A stretch of DNA of 64,000 nucleotides. Origin: Saprospiraceae bacterium (lineage in GTDB: Bacteria; Bacteroidota; Bacteroidia; Chitinophagales; Saprospiraceae). The position numbers and the translations under genes are program-made. Below are positions 11,353 to 20,837 of this stretch, one piece after another. The notes under the pieces were generated by a model. The model ran no database searches and was not told where the DNA came from. It saw only the letters and a list, made by a program, of their open reading frames with translations. The stretch's first letter is position 1. Every line of letters starts with the position of its first letter. The DNA is taken from contig JADKAE010000016.1 of the NCBI GenBank assembly GCA_016715405.1, positions 1 to 64,000 on the forward strand, written 5' to 3'.

Positions 11353-11871
11353 TTATTCCTCCTTAAACCAGCCCGAATACATGATATAGGCATTGGCTAT
11401 GCGTTCGATAGAGTCTTTGAATTGCGCTTCGCTGATGGCTTTTACTTTTCGGGCGGGCACACCGGCATAGATATGCCCCGATTCCAGCCGACTGTTTTCG
11501 AGCACCACGCTTCCGGCCCCGATGAGAACATTTGACTCTACGACGGCGCCGTCCATGATGATGGCGCCCATGCCCACCAATACGTTGTCGTGGAGGGAAC
11601 ATCCGTGCACGATGGCCCTGTGGCCTATTGACACATTATTGCCAATGGTGGTACTCGCGCGCTGGTAGGTGCCATGAATGACGGCGCCATCCTGAATATT
11701 TACCTTGTTGCCTATGCGAATACTATTGACATCGCCACGTACGACCGCCTGGAACCACACGCTGCACTGGTCGCCCATTACTACATCGCCGACGATAGTA
11801 GCATTTTCAGCAAAATAACAGTCTTCGCCGTGTTGCGGATAAACGCCGAGAACCGGTTTGATAAGCGCCAT
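11353..11871 (-). CDS. Gamma-carbonic anhydrase family protein (left-handed beta-helix)
   Basis: The ATG at 11871 gives 172 residues starting MALIKPVLGVYPQHGEDCYF, the usual start for this family; the frame continues 14 codons further upstream without support. Hexapeptide repeats (ENATIVGDVVMGDQCSVWF, VRGDVNSIRIGNKVNIQDG) build a left-handed beta-helix. The residues expected for the family metal site are present: QDGAVIHG, and IGHRAIVHGC with its H-x4-H spacing. Relatives include YrdA/PaaY/CaiE-like proteins of about 170-200 residues. Carbonic anhydrase activity is not certain, since many homologues lack measurable activity. Confidence 0.85.
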   Translation of the reverse strand: MALIKPVLGVYPQHGEDCYFAENATIVGDVVMGDQCSVWFQAVVRGDVNSIRIGNKVNIQDGAVIHGTYQRASTTIGNNVSIGHRAIVHGCSLHDNVLVGMGAIIMDGAVVESNVLIGAGSVVLENSRLESGHIYAGVPARKVKAISEAQFKDSIERIANAYIMYSGWFKEE

Positions 11872-11951
11872 GAGGAATATTTTTATTGGCGAAGATACGC
11901 CACGAGGATTCACTTTTAATCTATTTTAAGGCTGTAACAACTATTGCGCGC

Positions 11952-11959
11952 TATATTTG
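11952..11959 (+). promoter_or_regulatory. Bacteroidota -7 box TATATTTG
   Basis: TATATTTG fits TAnnTTTG and lies 67 bases before the lipoprotein start at 12026. The -33 partner is weak (TTTT around 11924). Confidence 0.4.
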
Positions 11960-12025
11960 CATCTATTACTCCGATGAAGGCAGCTTTTGAGCCTTTTTTC
12001 CGTTACCCATTTAGAATACTACGTT

Positions 12026-13165
12026 ATGAACTATCGACAGCTTATGTACAGTATAGTGATTACAGCCCTTACCTGTGGTTGTAATCTGGATTCAGACAAG
12101 GACCCGATCATTGTCCCTGAAATCGAAAAAGAATTTAATATCGATCTATGGGAAGAATTATCTCCCACCAGCCGGGAGCTCCGGCTATTGGTCACCACCA
12201 TCAAAAACGAACCCTGCCTGAATGCAACTATTGCATATCAGAATGACCGTTATGGCGCCAATATGGCTATTTCACTCGATGATATTGTAGCGCCCAGTGA
12301 TTGCCAGTCCGGTATGGCGCCTGCACAAGCAAATATCAATTTGGGAGCTTTGTCGGCAGCGACTTACAATCTTTCGCTCGGACTTAAAAATACGATCATC
12401 AACGAGGGTAAACTGCAAGTGAGCTACGATAAATACGAGGTCACTATGGAAACGGAAGAAGGCCTGCAGTTTTTGCATCGCGAATTGCACCGGGTTCCGG
12501 CAACGGCCATCTGGGGGTATGTAGCTTATTCGCAACCCGCCGAGGTTAATACGGCCAATAGTATCGTAGAAGCTATCGGCGATATCGCTTACGAGGCCGA
12601 TTATCCACAAGGCTATTACGGTCATTTTACGATCAATCCGAATAATTATAACCTGAGTCTTCGCTATTATCCCACCCAAGGATTAGCCAAACCGTTTTTG
12701 TTTGATTTCTCCGGAAATACCCAAAATCTGAAAAACCACTTGGCTGATTTGCGGCAATCCAATCCGGCCATCACGGCTATTAAGGTGTGGAATGCGAATG
12801 GGGGAGGAGCGTGGCAGGCAGGGCTCAGGGCTGAGGGCTCAGCGCCAACTGCTAAGCCCCCTAAGCCCGACTGCGATATCCCGCCTTTCTTCTTGCTTTC
12901 TTTTACTTCAAAGCTGAATCCTTCCGAGAGGAATTCGTGGTATTTCTGCTTGTCAAACTGGTACAATCGAGCCGGCCGGTGCGCCACGCCTTCTTGTGTC
13001 TGTTCGAGGTCGACGAGTAGATTCATCGATAATATCTTCTTGCGAAAATTGCGTTTGTCGAGGTCGGTTTCCAAAATGGCCTCGTATAAATGCTGCAATT
13101 GGGTAAGGGTAAACCGGGGGGTAGCAACTCAAAACCCACGGGACGGATACGCACTACCAGTTTGA
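12026..13165 (+). CDS. Lipoprotein of unknown function; true 3' end near 12813
   Basis: The start at 12026 gives MNYRQLMYSIVITALTCGC, a lipoprotein-type leader; the earlier in-frame start at 11987 is less likely. The body (to about residue 262, AIKVWNANGGGAW) is a predicted periplasmic or surface protein with DLRQSNPAITAIKVWN-like segments and no recognised domain. From about 12811 the frame runs into a word-repeat island and then into the antisense of the convergent Nudix-type regulator, so the last 115 codons are not genuine. The original stop was either replaced by the repeat or is hidden by an indel. Confidence 0.55.
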   Translation: MNYRQLMYSIVITALTCGCNLDSDKDPIIVPEIEKEFNIDLWEELSPTSRELRLLVTTIKNEPCLNATIAYQNDRYGANMAISLDDIVAPSDCQSGMAPAQANINLGALSAATYNLSLGLKNTIINEGKLQVSYDKYEVTMETEEGLQFLHRELHRVPATAIWGYVAYSQPAEVNTANSIVEAIGDIAYEADYPQGYYGHFTINPNNYNLSLRYYPTQGLAKPFLFDFSGNTQNLKNHLADLRQSNPAITAIKVWNANGGGAWQAGLRAEGSAPTAKPPKPDCDIPPFFLLSFTSKLNPSERNSWYFCLSNWYNRAGRCATPSCVCSRSTSRFIDNIFLRKLRLSRSVSKMASYKCCNWVRVNRGVATQNPRDGYALPV

Positions 13166-13595
13166 GCCGCTGAAAACAAGCTTTGAGAATCTCGTCGTGG
13201 TCGAAGGCCAGTCCCAATTCCTTGACATCGGCCACTGCGTGCCATTTTGCCTTTTGGGCAATAGAGGCCGGCGATAGTTTGTAATCTTCTATTTTTATGA
13301 GCGAATAATAAGCTACCGTGATGACCCGTCCAAAAGGGTGGCGGTCCACTTTTCCAAAAGAATTTACCTGCTCGAGGTATACGTTGTTTAGTCCGGTCAG
13401 CTCTCTTAATACGCGATAGGCTGCACTGTCGAGATCTTCGTCGGGGTAAACGAAATATCCAGGCAAGGCCCACTTCCCCATAAAAGGGTCTTCTCCGCGT
13501 TGAATCAACAACACCTTGAGGTCGCCTTCATCAAAACCGAATATCACGTTGTCTACCGTGAAAGCAGATTTGAAAAAATTATCGAATGAGGTCAT
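12667..13595 (-). CDS. Nudix-family transcriptional regulator (NrtR-like), frameshifted
   Basis: An N-terminal Nudix fold (DNVIFGFDEGDLKVLLIQRG, KWALPGYFVYPDEDLDSAA) is followed by a C-terminal winged-helix segment (LQHLYEAILETDLDKRNFRKKIL, GVAHRPARLYQFD) typical of NrtR-type regulators. The Nudix box is degenerate (RVLRELTGL, lacking the usual paired acidic residues), as in regulators that bind but do not hydrolyse nucleotides. The frame breaks near 13107 in a C6 run; a seventh C restores FELLPPRFTLTQLQHLY. In Bacteroidota such proteins control sugar or NAD genes; the target here is unknown. Genuine similarity ends around 12875 (FSFEVKESKKKG); the remainder reads through the word repeat at 12811-12862. 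Confidence 0.75.
12811..12862. repeat. Word-repeat island between convergent genes (CTAAGCCCTGA family)
   Basis: The stretch combines AGGGCTCAGGGCTGAGGGCTC with CTGCTAAGCCCCCTAAGCCC, an imperfect inverted repeat of the same words as at 7812-7863. Both neighbouring frames read through it into one another, so no stop is seen for either gene. Confidence 0.7.
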
Positions 13596-13774
13596 GCCTG
13601 TTATTTAGGAATATGCCGGGCTAAAAATAATTATTTATTGCCGTATCCCTGTTATTGAATTAGTGTAAAATGTACACATTGACATTGTTTCGCAATAAAA
13701 ACTATAAAATAAATGCCCCATCGCGCTATTCGATTCTGAAGGCCTGCTTAAATTGTATGCAAACCAATTCCCAA

Positions 13775-15868
13775 ATGAAAACGCAGCGCACAGTGCCGTT
13801 TGTCAGGCTGCTGGTACCTTTTTGTTCGGGTATCGTGGTGGCGCTTTGGGTCGACGATCCGTCTGTGGGCTTGTCCGCTTTAGTTGGGGTGCTGCTTTCT
13901 TATCCCATATTCGTTGCGCTTTCGCAACGCAAATGGCCCTTTTCCCTGCGCTGGGTATTCGGAGTGGCGACAAACCTCTGGTTGGCTGCTTTGGGTTATG
14001 GATTGGCGGTGTGTCACAATGAATCTCATTTGCCCCGCCATTTTAGCTCACAATTATTCGAGGCCACCGATGGGCTGGCCGTCGTTCAACGTATGCAAGT
14101 GCAGGGCGCGGGCTTCAGGCTGCAAGCACGGCTGCTCGCTATCGGCGCCTCCTCGCTCCAGCCATGCCAGGGGCGTTTGCTGGTCAATCTTCGCGATAGC
14201 ACGGCTATACTCCAGCCGGGCGATACGATCGTTTTTCGCCGGGCGAGGATACAACGCATCGCAGCGCCGCTCAATCCGGCAGTTTTTGATTTTTCGCGAT
14301 ATTGGCATTACCGCAACTACCATTACCAGGTTGTCGTAGGGGCTGATCAATGGAAGCGGGCAGGCGCCGGCGCGCGCAAAAACCTGTTGCAACTGGCAGA
14401 ACAAAGCCGCTCCAAATGCGTGGCCATCCTGCGCCAATACTTGCCTACCGACGACGAGTGGGCGGTGGGCTGCGCCCTCATCCTGGGCGCCAAAGACGCC
14501 ATGACCGATGAGGTGACCCAAGCTTATAGCCGCACCGGTTCCATGCACGCGCTGGCAGTATCAGGTATGCACGTAGCGATCGTGTGGCTGGCGCTGGCCT
14601 GGTTGTTGTATCCGCTCAAATTCCTGGGGCGACCGGGCAAATACGCCGGAGCGGCACTGCTCATTACAGGCGTGTGGGCTTACGCTATTTTTACAGGAGC
14701 TTCCGCTTCAGCGCTTCGCGCGGCTACCATGGTTTCGTTTCTCATTCTGGGGCAGTCTTTTCAACGCCGCCATTCGCCATTTAATACGCTTGCCGCCTCC
14801 GCTTTTATTTTGCTTTGCGCAAATCCCTACTTGCTGATGGACGCCGGTTTCCAGTTGTCTTATCTGGCTGTTGCAGGCATTTTGATATTCGACAAACCGC
14901 TTTACCTGTGTTGGCATATCACACCGCGCTGGGCCGATTACTTATGGCGGCTTACTTGTGTGTCGATAGCTGCGCAACTCGCCACATTGCCCATCAGCCT
15001 GTACTATTTTCACCAATTTCCCTTTTATTTCTGGCTGTCGGGTTGGGTGGTAGTACCGGCATCCACATTGCTGCTTTATATGGGTGGCGCGCTGCTGGCC
15101 CTGCATCCGGTAGCGGCCGTTTCTACTATCCTTGGAAAAGGGTTTCACGCTTTTATCTGGCTGGTCAACAAAGCCGTGTTTGCTATCAGCGACCTGCCCG
15201 GGGCGGTGGCCGAACAGGCCTGGATCAGCGAGTTGGGCGTACTGGCCCTTTACACCGCACTACTCATGCTGGGCGCATCTGTGTTGAGCCGCAGAGGTAA
15301 GTGGCTGGTCTGGATGGGGATTTTTCTGTTCATTGCCGCAGCCGACAGGGGGCTGTCCCATTGGAGAGCTGTACATCAACGCAAAGTAGTAATCTACCAC
15401 GTGCCGCGCGCCACGATGATCGACGTATTCGACGGTAAGGCCGCTTTTTCCTATGCTACCCTACCCTCAAGTCACCCGGCATTGCATAAAGCCGCCATCG
15501 CCTGCCGGGGAAAACACTTGATCAAAGAACTCATCCCTATCCACACAGAAAAAGGAGTATTCCAATCGGATGTTTTACATTACCACAAGCAGCGCATGCA
15601 ATTTTACGATATCACCATCGCCATCATCGATAGTTCGTACCGGCAAGCGACGCTTCCCGCTACCCTTGTTGTAGATTACCTATTGTTGAGTGGTAATCCG
15701 GCTATTTCGCTTGCGGATCTGCAGCAACACTACACTATTCGCCGCGGTATCATCGCCGACGCCTCTAACAGTTACAGGCGCGTAGACCGCTGGGAAAAAG
15801 CTTGCGAGAAGGCGGGTATTGTATTTGTCGATGTAAAAGAAGAGGGTGCTTTTGTTATTGATTTATAA
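13775..15868 (+). CDS. comEC: ComEC/Rec2 family DNA uptake channel protein
   Basis: The protein is 698 residues from the ATG at 13775 (MKTQRTVPFVRLLVPFCSG), matching where relatives begin; the frame itself opens at 13670. An N-terminal hydrophobic pair is followed by a DUF4131-like domain and then the competence core, with the signature HALAVSGMHVAIVWLALAW and about ten membrane helices. A C-terminal metallo-beta-lactamase-like region is reduced (VVIYHVPRATMIDVFDGKAA, LLLSGNPAISLADLQ), with poorly kept metal ligands as in other Bacteroidota. It would carry single-stranded DNA across the inner membrane. The HhH protein 23 bases downstream supports a natural-competence context. Confidence 0.88.
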   Translation: MKTQRTVPFVRLLVPFCSGIVVALWVDDPSVGLSALVGVLLSYPIFVALSQRKWPFSLRWVFGVATNLWLAALGYGLAVCHNESHLPRHFSSQLFEATDGLAVVQRMQVQGAGFRLQARLLAIGASSLQPCQGRLLVNLRDSTAILQPGDTIVFRRARIQRIAAPLNPAVFDFSRYWHYRNYHYQVVVGADQWKRAGAGARKNLLQLAEQSRSKCVAILRQYLPTDDEWAVGCALILGAKDAMTDEVTQAYSRTGSMHALAVSGMHVAIVWLALAWLLYPLKFLGRPGKYAGAALLITGVWAYAIFTGASASALRAATMVSFLILGQSFQRRHSPFNTLAASAFILLCANPYLLMDAGFQLSYLAVAGILIFDKPLYLCWHITPRWADYLWRLTCVSIAAQLATLPISLYYFHQFPFYFWLSGWVVVPASTLLLYMGGALLALHPVAAVSTILGKGFHAFIWLVNKAVFAISDLPGAVAEQAWISELGVLALYTALLMLGASVLSRRGKWLVWMGIFLFIAAADRGLSHWRAVHQRKVVIYHVPRATMIDVFDGKAAFSYATLPSSHPALHKAAIACRGKHLIKELIPIHTEKGVFQSDVLHYHKQRMQFYDITIAIIDSSYRQATLPATLVVDYLLLSGNPAISLADLQQHYTIRRGIIADASNSYRRVDRWEKACEKAGIVFVDVKEEGAFVIDL

Positions 15869-15891
15869 TTTTTAATAAAAACAATAACCCT

Positions 15892-16984
15892 ATGAAAAAG
15901 CAATGGAAAACGTTTTTTTACTTTACCAGAACCGAGCGCAACGGCATCGTCACGCTTGCCTTGTTTTGCCTCGTTTTGTTGGTCATTCCAGCCTTATTCC
16001 GCTATTGGCAGCCAGCAAATGCTGTCGACTTCACTGCTTTTGAGCAATTGATCGCCGATACGGCGACTGCCCGCAGGGCGCCGGCCGCTCCCCGCGCACT
16101 TTTTTATTTTAATCCCAATACCTTACCCACCGATAGTTTTCGCTTACTGGGCCTCGACGAGCGCACTGCGGGTTCCATCGCGCGCTATCGCGATAAAGGA
16201 GGGCGCTTTTTTGCGCCGCGCGATTTTGCCAAAATATACACACTCTCGGCCGAGGATTACAACAGGATAGAACCCTATATCCGCATACCAGGCGCCGGCC
16301 AAAAAGCGCATCGCACCCCAGAGGCGCCGGCGAAACTCACCTGGTTCGATCCCAATACGGTTACTTACGAAGATCTGATTACCCTGGGCTTACCGGCCAA
16401 AACGGCACATATATGGGTCAACTTCCGCAAAAAAGGCGGCGCTTTTCGCCGCCCCGAAGACCTCTTAAAGATCTACGGACTATCCCCTACAAAGTACGAG
16501 CAACTGGCGCCTTGGGTTCGTATAGCCGAAACGCAGGCCGCACCTTCTGCGCCACCTGCGCCGGCAAAATTTGCCTCCATAAAAAAGCGTCTATTCGCCT
16601 GGACATCAACCGCGCCACCGCTGCCGACTGGGAGCAACTCGACGGCATCGGTCCGGCCTTTGCCCGGAAGATCACCGGCTTCCGCGACAAACTCGGCGGC
16701 TTTACCAGCATCGAGCAGGTAGCAGAGACCGTGGACTGCCCGACAGCGTGTTCCAACTCATCCGTCCCCTACTCGACTGGTCGCCCATTTTTCAAACGAT
16801 CGACATCAATACCGCCGATGAAGCTGCGCTTAATGCGCACCCTTATATCAGTTTTCGCGAAGCTAAGGCCATTGTCAGTTATCGCACACAACACGGCCCT
16901 TTCCGGCAAGTTGAAGACCTGGAACGCCTGCATGCCCTGCCGGCGGAGACGCTGCAACGCATCAAGCCGTATTTGAGACTTTGA
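15892..16984 (+). CDS. ComEA-like helix-hairpin-helix protein, frameshifted
   Basis: One membrane segment near the N-terminus (IVTLALFCLVLLVIPALF, residues 19-36) is followed by four HhH-type DNA-binding repeats: FNPNTLPTDSFRLLGLDERT, FDPNTVTYEDLITLGLPAKT, LDINRATAADWEQLDGIGPA and IDINTADEAALNAHPYISFR. This is the ComEA/PulK-like arrangement, anchored in the inner membrane and facing the periplasm. Two single-base losses split it: in the A6 run near 16585 (seven A restore SIKKASIRLDIN) and near 16737 (one more C gives TVDLPDSVFQLI). The full product would be about 364 residues. It follows comEC by 23 bases and is probably co-transcribed. Confidence 0.8.
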
Positions 16985-17460
16985 GACGGTGGGACTGTAC
17001 GACTATGCGACTTAATAGTCTGATCTCTGGTAAATTGTTGGAAATACGCCTTTAAATCTTTAATGTCTCAACCCGCTAAAAGAGAACCTTTCCACAGTTC
17101 AAAAGAGGTGGATAAATATAAGATATTTTCAGCCCCCACGCCCTTTAAAGAAAGCGAACGCTGGTTGTCCCCTTTGGCGTGTGTCCCGCTTAAACCCCTA
17201 ACAATACTTGGCTTATTCGACCAAAAGACAGGAACTGTTTGCTTCGCTAACCCCAGTTGCCGGCCAGGTCACCCCCCAACCCCCCCCCCCCCCCTCTCCC
17301 CCCCCCCATTTCCCCCCCAACTCCCCTGCGGTAAAATACAGAACCGGTAATATTCGATAGTCCGATTTATACAGCCGACAGTCGACTTCCGGCAGCCGTC
17401 TGCCGACAGCCGGTACCAATAACCAGCCTTTCCGCCGCGTTAGATACAAAAACAACCTTT
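16985..17460. other. Intergenic region with C-rich tract
   Basis: No supported gene. At 16993-17004 lies GACTGTACGACT, the reverse complement of a word found at 27706-27750. From 17273 to 17325 the strand is almost pure C with a few T, A and G. The frame at 17063-17350 translates through this tract as Pro/Leu-rich sequence and is not considered coding. Confidence 0.6.
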
Positions 17461-18442
17461 ATGAAACGCTCCATTCTTTATGTCGGACTCGGATTATTCA
17501 TTTTTACACTTTCCTGCAACGAACTCAAATACTACCACCCTTTGCCGCAACAAGCAGAGGAATTGCAAAAAATACCCCATTTCCTGGAAGGCGTATTTTT
17601 TTGTCAGCGATTCGAAATTACATCCAAAGATTCTTTGAAATTATTGCGAAAAAAGCAGAAAAGCCGGAGTACTTCCTTTCGACGGTTTTTGATATTGAGC
17701 TGACGAAAGAAGACGATGCAGTATATCAAACTGGAAAAAACAGCCCCGGGCGAAGTGCAAATGCGTTCGTTCATCAGTACGCGCGCAAAAGATTTACTCC
17801 AATACCCCCGCGCCATCAAAAACGATAGTGTGGACGTGAATTGGGACATTGCCGGCCATATCCTGATGTGCGAAGGAAAAGTGCGCCAGACCAGCAAGGA
17901 TACCGTAAAATGGGTGGAAATGAGCCACAAAAAAACAGTGGAACTCATCGACGGCCATTATCACTTTACAGATAATGAAGACCTTACCGTATATAGCTTC
18001 AACAAAAAGAAAATCTATTCATCCGGAAAAGATAACGAAGACAGTGACCTCCTCGTAAAAAAACACAAGGACAGTTACTTTTTCTGCTCAAAAGAAGAAA
18101 ATGACAGTCTTTGGCGAATCAATATCCTGGAGCCTACAAAAACCGGCTTTTTGTATTATTATATTGCTTCGGGGGATTACTTCAATGAAAATATTGACAG
18201 ATACCGCCAATTGGGCAAATTTGACCAGCAAGGCGAACGCAATTACATCGCCGACCTCAGTGACGACGCCTTTTACCAGCTTATTGCCGACAAACAAATC
18301 AGGGAATCCCTCTATTTTTATCAAATCGAAAAAAAGAGGATCAGCGCTGCCTATTGCTCTTTTTGCAGTGGCCGTGGCGCTTTTCGCTGTGTTTCTTCCT
18401 CGGTTGAAGAGGAAACAAGAAGGTGACAAGGTGACAGGGTGA
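17461..18442 (+). CDS. Lipoprotein with C-terminal membrane anchor, unknown function, frameshifted
   Basis: The protein begins MKRSILYVGLGLFIFTLSCNE, a lipoprotein signal with lipobox TLSC. Three one-base changes are needed to read it through: the T7 run at 17595-17601, a change near 17718 (giving IELTKEDDAVYKLEK), and the A run near 18332. The restored C-terminus is SALPIALFAVAVALFAVF followed by LPRLKRKQ, a membrane helix with a positive tail. The middle (DVNWDIAGHILMCEGKVRQ, DDAFYQLIADKQIRE) has no recognised domain. The restored length is about 327 residues. The end falls inside a word repeat shared with 25905-25925. It converges on the glycosyltransferase gene. Confidence 0.55.
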
Positions 18443-18443
18443 C
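18423..18443. repeat. GTGACAAGG word repeat, inverted copy of 25905-25925
   Basis: The 21 bases are the exact reverse complement of 25905-25925, 7.5 kb away. They consist of three GGTGACA-like words and lie at the convergent junction of two genes. Confidence 0.8.
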
Positions 18444-18453
18444 AACCCCCACG

Positions 18454-19626
18454 TTAACCGCTTGTTTCCGAGTATGCCGGCAGTTCGGCAGGAAGCGCCG
18501 GGCCCTGGTGCAGAATATCCCGGATTAAATTGATATAATGGTGGGTGATGAGTTTTTCGTCAAATTCGCTCAGTGCGATTTGGCGGCTCAGTTCGCCCAT
18601 AGAAGCATACTCATCGGTTGAAAGCAACAGGGCTTTGCGCATGGCTTCGGCGAGGGCGCCGGCATTGGCCGGAGGCACCAGGAAGCCGTTGAGGCCGGCT
18701 TTAACGGTGTCGCGGCAGCCGGCTACGTCGGTAGTGATAATGGGTTTTCCCATAGCCATCGCTTCCAGTATGGCGCGAGGCACGCCTTCGCGGTAGGAGG
18801 GCAGCACCACCACGTGCGCTTTCTTGATATACTGGCGCACATCGGCAACAACGCCCCAGTAACGAATGTCTTGCGCTTCCATCCAATGCAGCATATCCTC
18901 TTTGCTCACTGCTGCGGGGTTTTTGGCATTTATCTCGCCTATTACCCAGCATTCTGCATGGCGGTATTGTTGCCTGATTTGCCGGGCGGCCTCTACAAAT
19001 TCAGCCAAACCTTTGTCGTACAACAACCGGCCAATGAAGAGGAACACAAAAGAAGAGTCGTCGGGCAAAGGCAGCGGTCTAAAATGATTAACATTGACCC
19101 CCGACCCCGGAATAATATGCCCTTTGTGGGGGGCGATAATTTCCTTTTTTATAAAAAGATCGCGGTCTTCGTGGTTGTAAAATATTACCCGGCGGGCGTA
19201 CTTAAAGGCGATGCGGTACAAGGCAGGCACCATCCTGTTGATCAGGCTGCGATGCAAAAAAGTATAGCCCAGGCCGGTAATGGTTGACATGGCGTCTACG
19301 CCGGCCAGCCACGCGGCGAGGTTGCCGTAGATATTGGGTTTGATGGTATAATGCAGGATGAGGTCGGGTTTTTCCCTGCGGTAAATATCCCAGAGTTCAA
19401 CTACCAGTGCCAGGTCGCGCAAGGGGTTGTTGCTTTGCGGCGCCAGATAGTGCAGGGGAATGTGGCGGACGATGCCGCTTTCGTTGAGGTAGTGGATATA
19501 CTCGTCGACAGGAGCGATGACCAGCACATCATAACCGGTGGCTTTGAGTTGTTTGATCAACCCCAACCTGAAATTGTAAATATTCCAGGTGGAGTTGTCT
19601 ACAATAGCGATTGTCTTTTTTCTCAT
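18454..19626 (-). CDS. Family 4 glycosyltransferase
   Basis: The ATG at 19626 (MRKKTIAIVDNSTWNIYNFR) gives 390 residues; the longer frame to 19653 adds nine unlikely codons. GT-B fold: the N-terminal domain has the loop NSTWNIYNFRLGLIKQL, and the C-terminal donor-binding domain has FLFIGRLLYDKGLAEFVEAA and the E-x7-E motif PSYREGVPRAILEAMAMGKP. Relatives attach a sugar from a nucleotide donor to lipid-linked oligosaccharide in capsule, exopolysaccharide or O-antigen synthesis. The mannose-1-phosphate guanylyltransferase gene ends eight bases upstream of this start, suggesting that GDP-mannose or a derivative is the donor. Confidence 0.88.
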   Translation of the reverse strand: MRKKTIAIVDNSTWNIYNFRLGLIKQLKATGYDVLVIAPVDEYIHYLNESGIVRHIPLHYLAPQSNNPLRDLALVVELWDIYRREKPDLILHYTIKPNIYGNLAAWLAGVDAMSTITGLGYTFLHRSLINRMVPALYRIAFKYARRVIFYNHEDRDLFIKKEIIAPHKGHIIPGSGVNVNHFRPLPLPDDSSFVFLFIGRLLYDKGLAEFVEAARQIRQQYRHAECWVIGEINAKNPAAVSKEDMLHWMEAQDIRYWGVVADVRQYIKKAHVVVLPSYREGVPRAILEAMAMGKPIITTDVAGCRDTVKAGLNGFLVPPANAGALAEAMRKALLLSTDEYASMGELSRQIALSEFDEKLITHHYINLIRDILHQGPALPAELPAYSETSG

Positions 19627-19633
19627 AGTTGCG

Positions 19634-20722
19634 TTACAGGTAACGGTCGCCAAAGCGCTGTTTGACCGATTCCGTCACGTTTTTGATTTCCTGTTCTTTA
19701 TTTTTTGGGTATATCAATAGCGCATCGGGTTCGTCTACCACGATGAAATCATGCAATCCTTTGATGACCACCAGCTTGTCAGGCCTGGCTTTGATAAGGC
19801 AGTCGGTGGTGTCGTCGAGCAGATGCGCCGATACTAAAGCCGCGTTGCCTTGCTCGTCTTTGGGCGATTCCGCAAACAGGGAAGCCCAGGTGCCGAGGTC
19901 CGACCAGCCAAAGGAAGAAGGGATGGTGTATACGTTAGCCGCCTTTTCCATAATGGCAAAGTCGACCGAAATATTAGGGGTAGAAGGGTAATATGTATCA
20001 ATAAACGCTTGTTCAGCCGGCGTATTATATACCTCTCGGCCTTTTCCAAGTATGTCGTAAATGGCAGTGGCATGGTGGCGAAAGGCGTCCATTACGCTTT
20101 GTACCCGCCACACGAAGATACCGGCATTCCAGAGGTAATCGCCGCTAGCAAGAAACGCTTGGGCCTGTTCGAGTGGAGGTTTTTCGGTAAACTGGCGCAC
20201 GGCGTGAACCCGCCCTTCGGCGGCTGTCCGCTCAAAATGGATATAACCGTAGCCCGTATCGGGGCGACTCGGCTGGATGCCCAGGGTAAGCAACGCATCG
20301 TGGGCAGCCGTGAAGGCCAGCCCTTCGCGAAGCGCTTCGAGGAAAGCGCCTTCCTGCATGATGACGTGGTCGGAAGGCGCCACGATCATATTGGCATCGG
20401 GGTCGAGGCCCTGGATTTTCAGCGCGGCATAAGCGATACACGGAGCCGTATTATTGCGCGAAGGCTCGCAGAGTATCTGGTTGTCGGTCAGCGCAGGCAA
20501 TTGCTCCTTCACCAGGTCGCGGTAGATGCCGTTGGTAACGATAAAGATGTGCTCGGAAGGGCACAGATTCAAAAAACGCTCGTAGGTGAGTTGCAACAAA
20601 GACTTGCCTACTCCCAGGATATCGAGAAATTGTTTGGGATGCGAGGTGCGGCTTGACGGCCAAAAGCGGGAGCCCACTCCACCTGCCATGATAGCCACAT
20701 ATGTTGAAGTAGTTTTGGTCAT
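19634..20722 (-). CDS. manC: Mannose-1-phosphate guanylyltransferase
   Basis: This 362-residue single-domain enzyme makes GDP-mannose from mannose 1-phosphate and GTP. The nucleotide-binding loop MAGGVGSRFWPSSRTSHPKQ is near the N-terminus, and GYGYIHFE, FTEKPPLEQAQAF, YLWNAGIFVW and GWSDLGTWASL are family signatures. It lacks the C-terminal isomerase domain of bifunctional ManC/AlgA enzymes, as is normal for this length. The downstream glycosyltransferase starts seven bases after the stop, forming an operon for surface polysaccharide. Start at 20722. Confidence 0.93.
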   Translation of the reverse strand: MTKTTSTYVAIMAGGVGSRFWPSSRTSHPKQFLDILGVGKSLLQLTYERFLNLCPSEHIFIVTNGIYRDLVKEQLPALTDNQILCEPSRNNTAPCIAYAALKIQGLDPDANMIVAPSDHVIMQEGAFLEALREGLAFTAAHDALLTLGIQPSRPDTGYGYIHFERTAAEGRVHAVRQFTEKPPLEQAQAFLASGDYLWNAGIFVWRVQSVMDAFRHHATAIYDILGKGREVYNTPAEQAFIDTYYPSTPNISVDFAIMEKAANVYTIPSSFGWSDLGTWASLFAESPKDEQGNAALVSAHLLDDTTDCLIKARPDKLVVIKGLHDFIVVDEPDALLIYPKNKEQEIKNVTESVKQRFGDRYL

Positions 20723-20801
20723 TTTGAGCAGACAAAATAGTTATTACCACAAAATTGCGATGATAGCGCGGGTTATCCTAATTTTCGCCGTTTGTTTTGC
20801 G

Positions 20802-20809
20802 TAATTTTG
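20802..20809 (+). promoter_or_regulatory. Bacteroidota -7 box TAATTTTG
   Basis: TAATTTTG matches TAnnTTTG and sits 28 bases before the pseudouridine synthase ATG at 20838. The -33 region is AT-rich (ATTTTCG near 20780) rather than a clear TTTG. Confidence 0.4.
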
Positions 20810-20837
20810 CCCTTTCAACAAGTTGAATACCAATTTT

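Noticed and set aside
17063..17350. Small open frame with poly-Pro end
   Set aside because: It runs through a C-rich tract without family motifs or a supported start.
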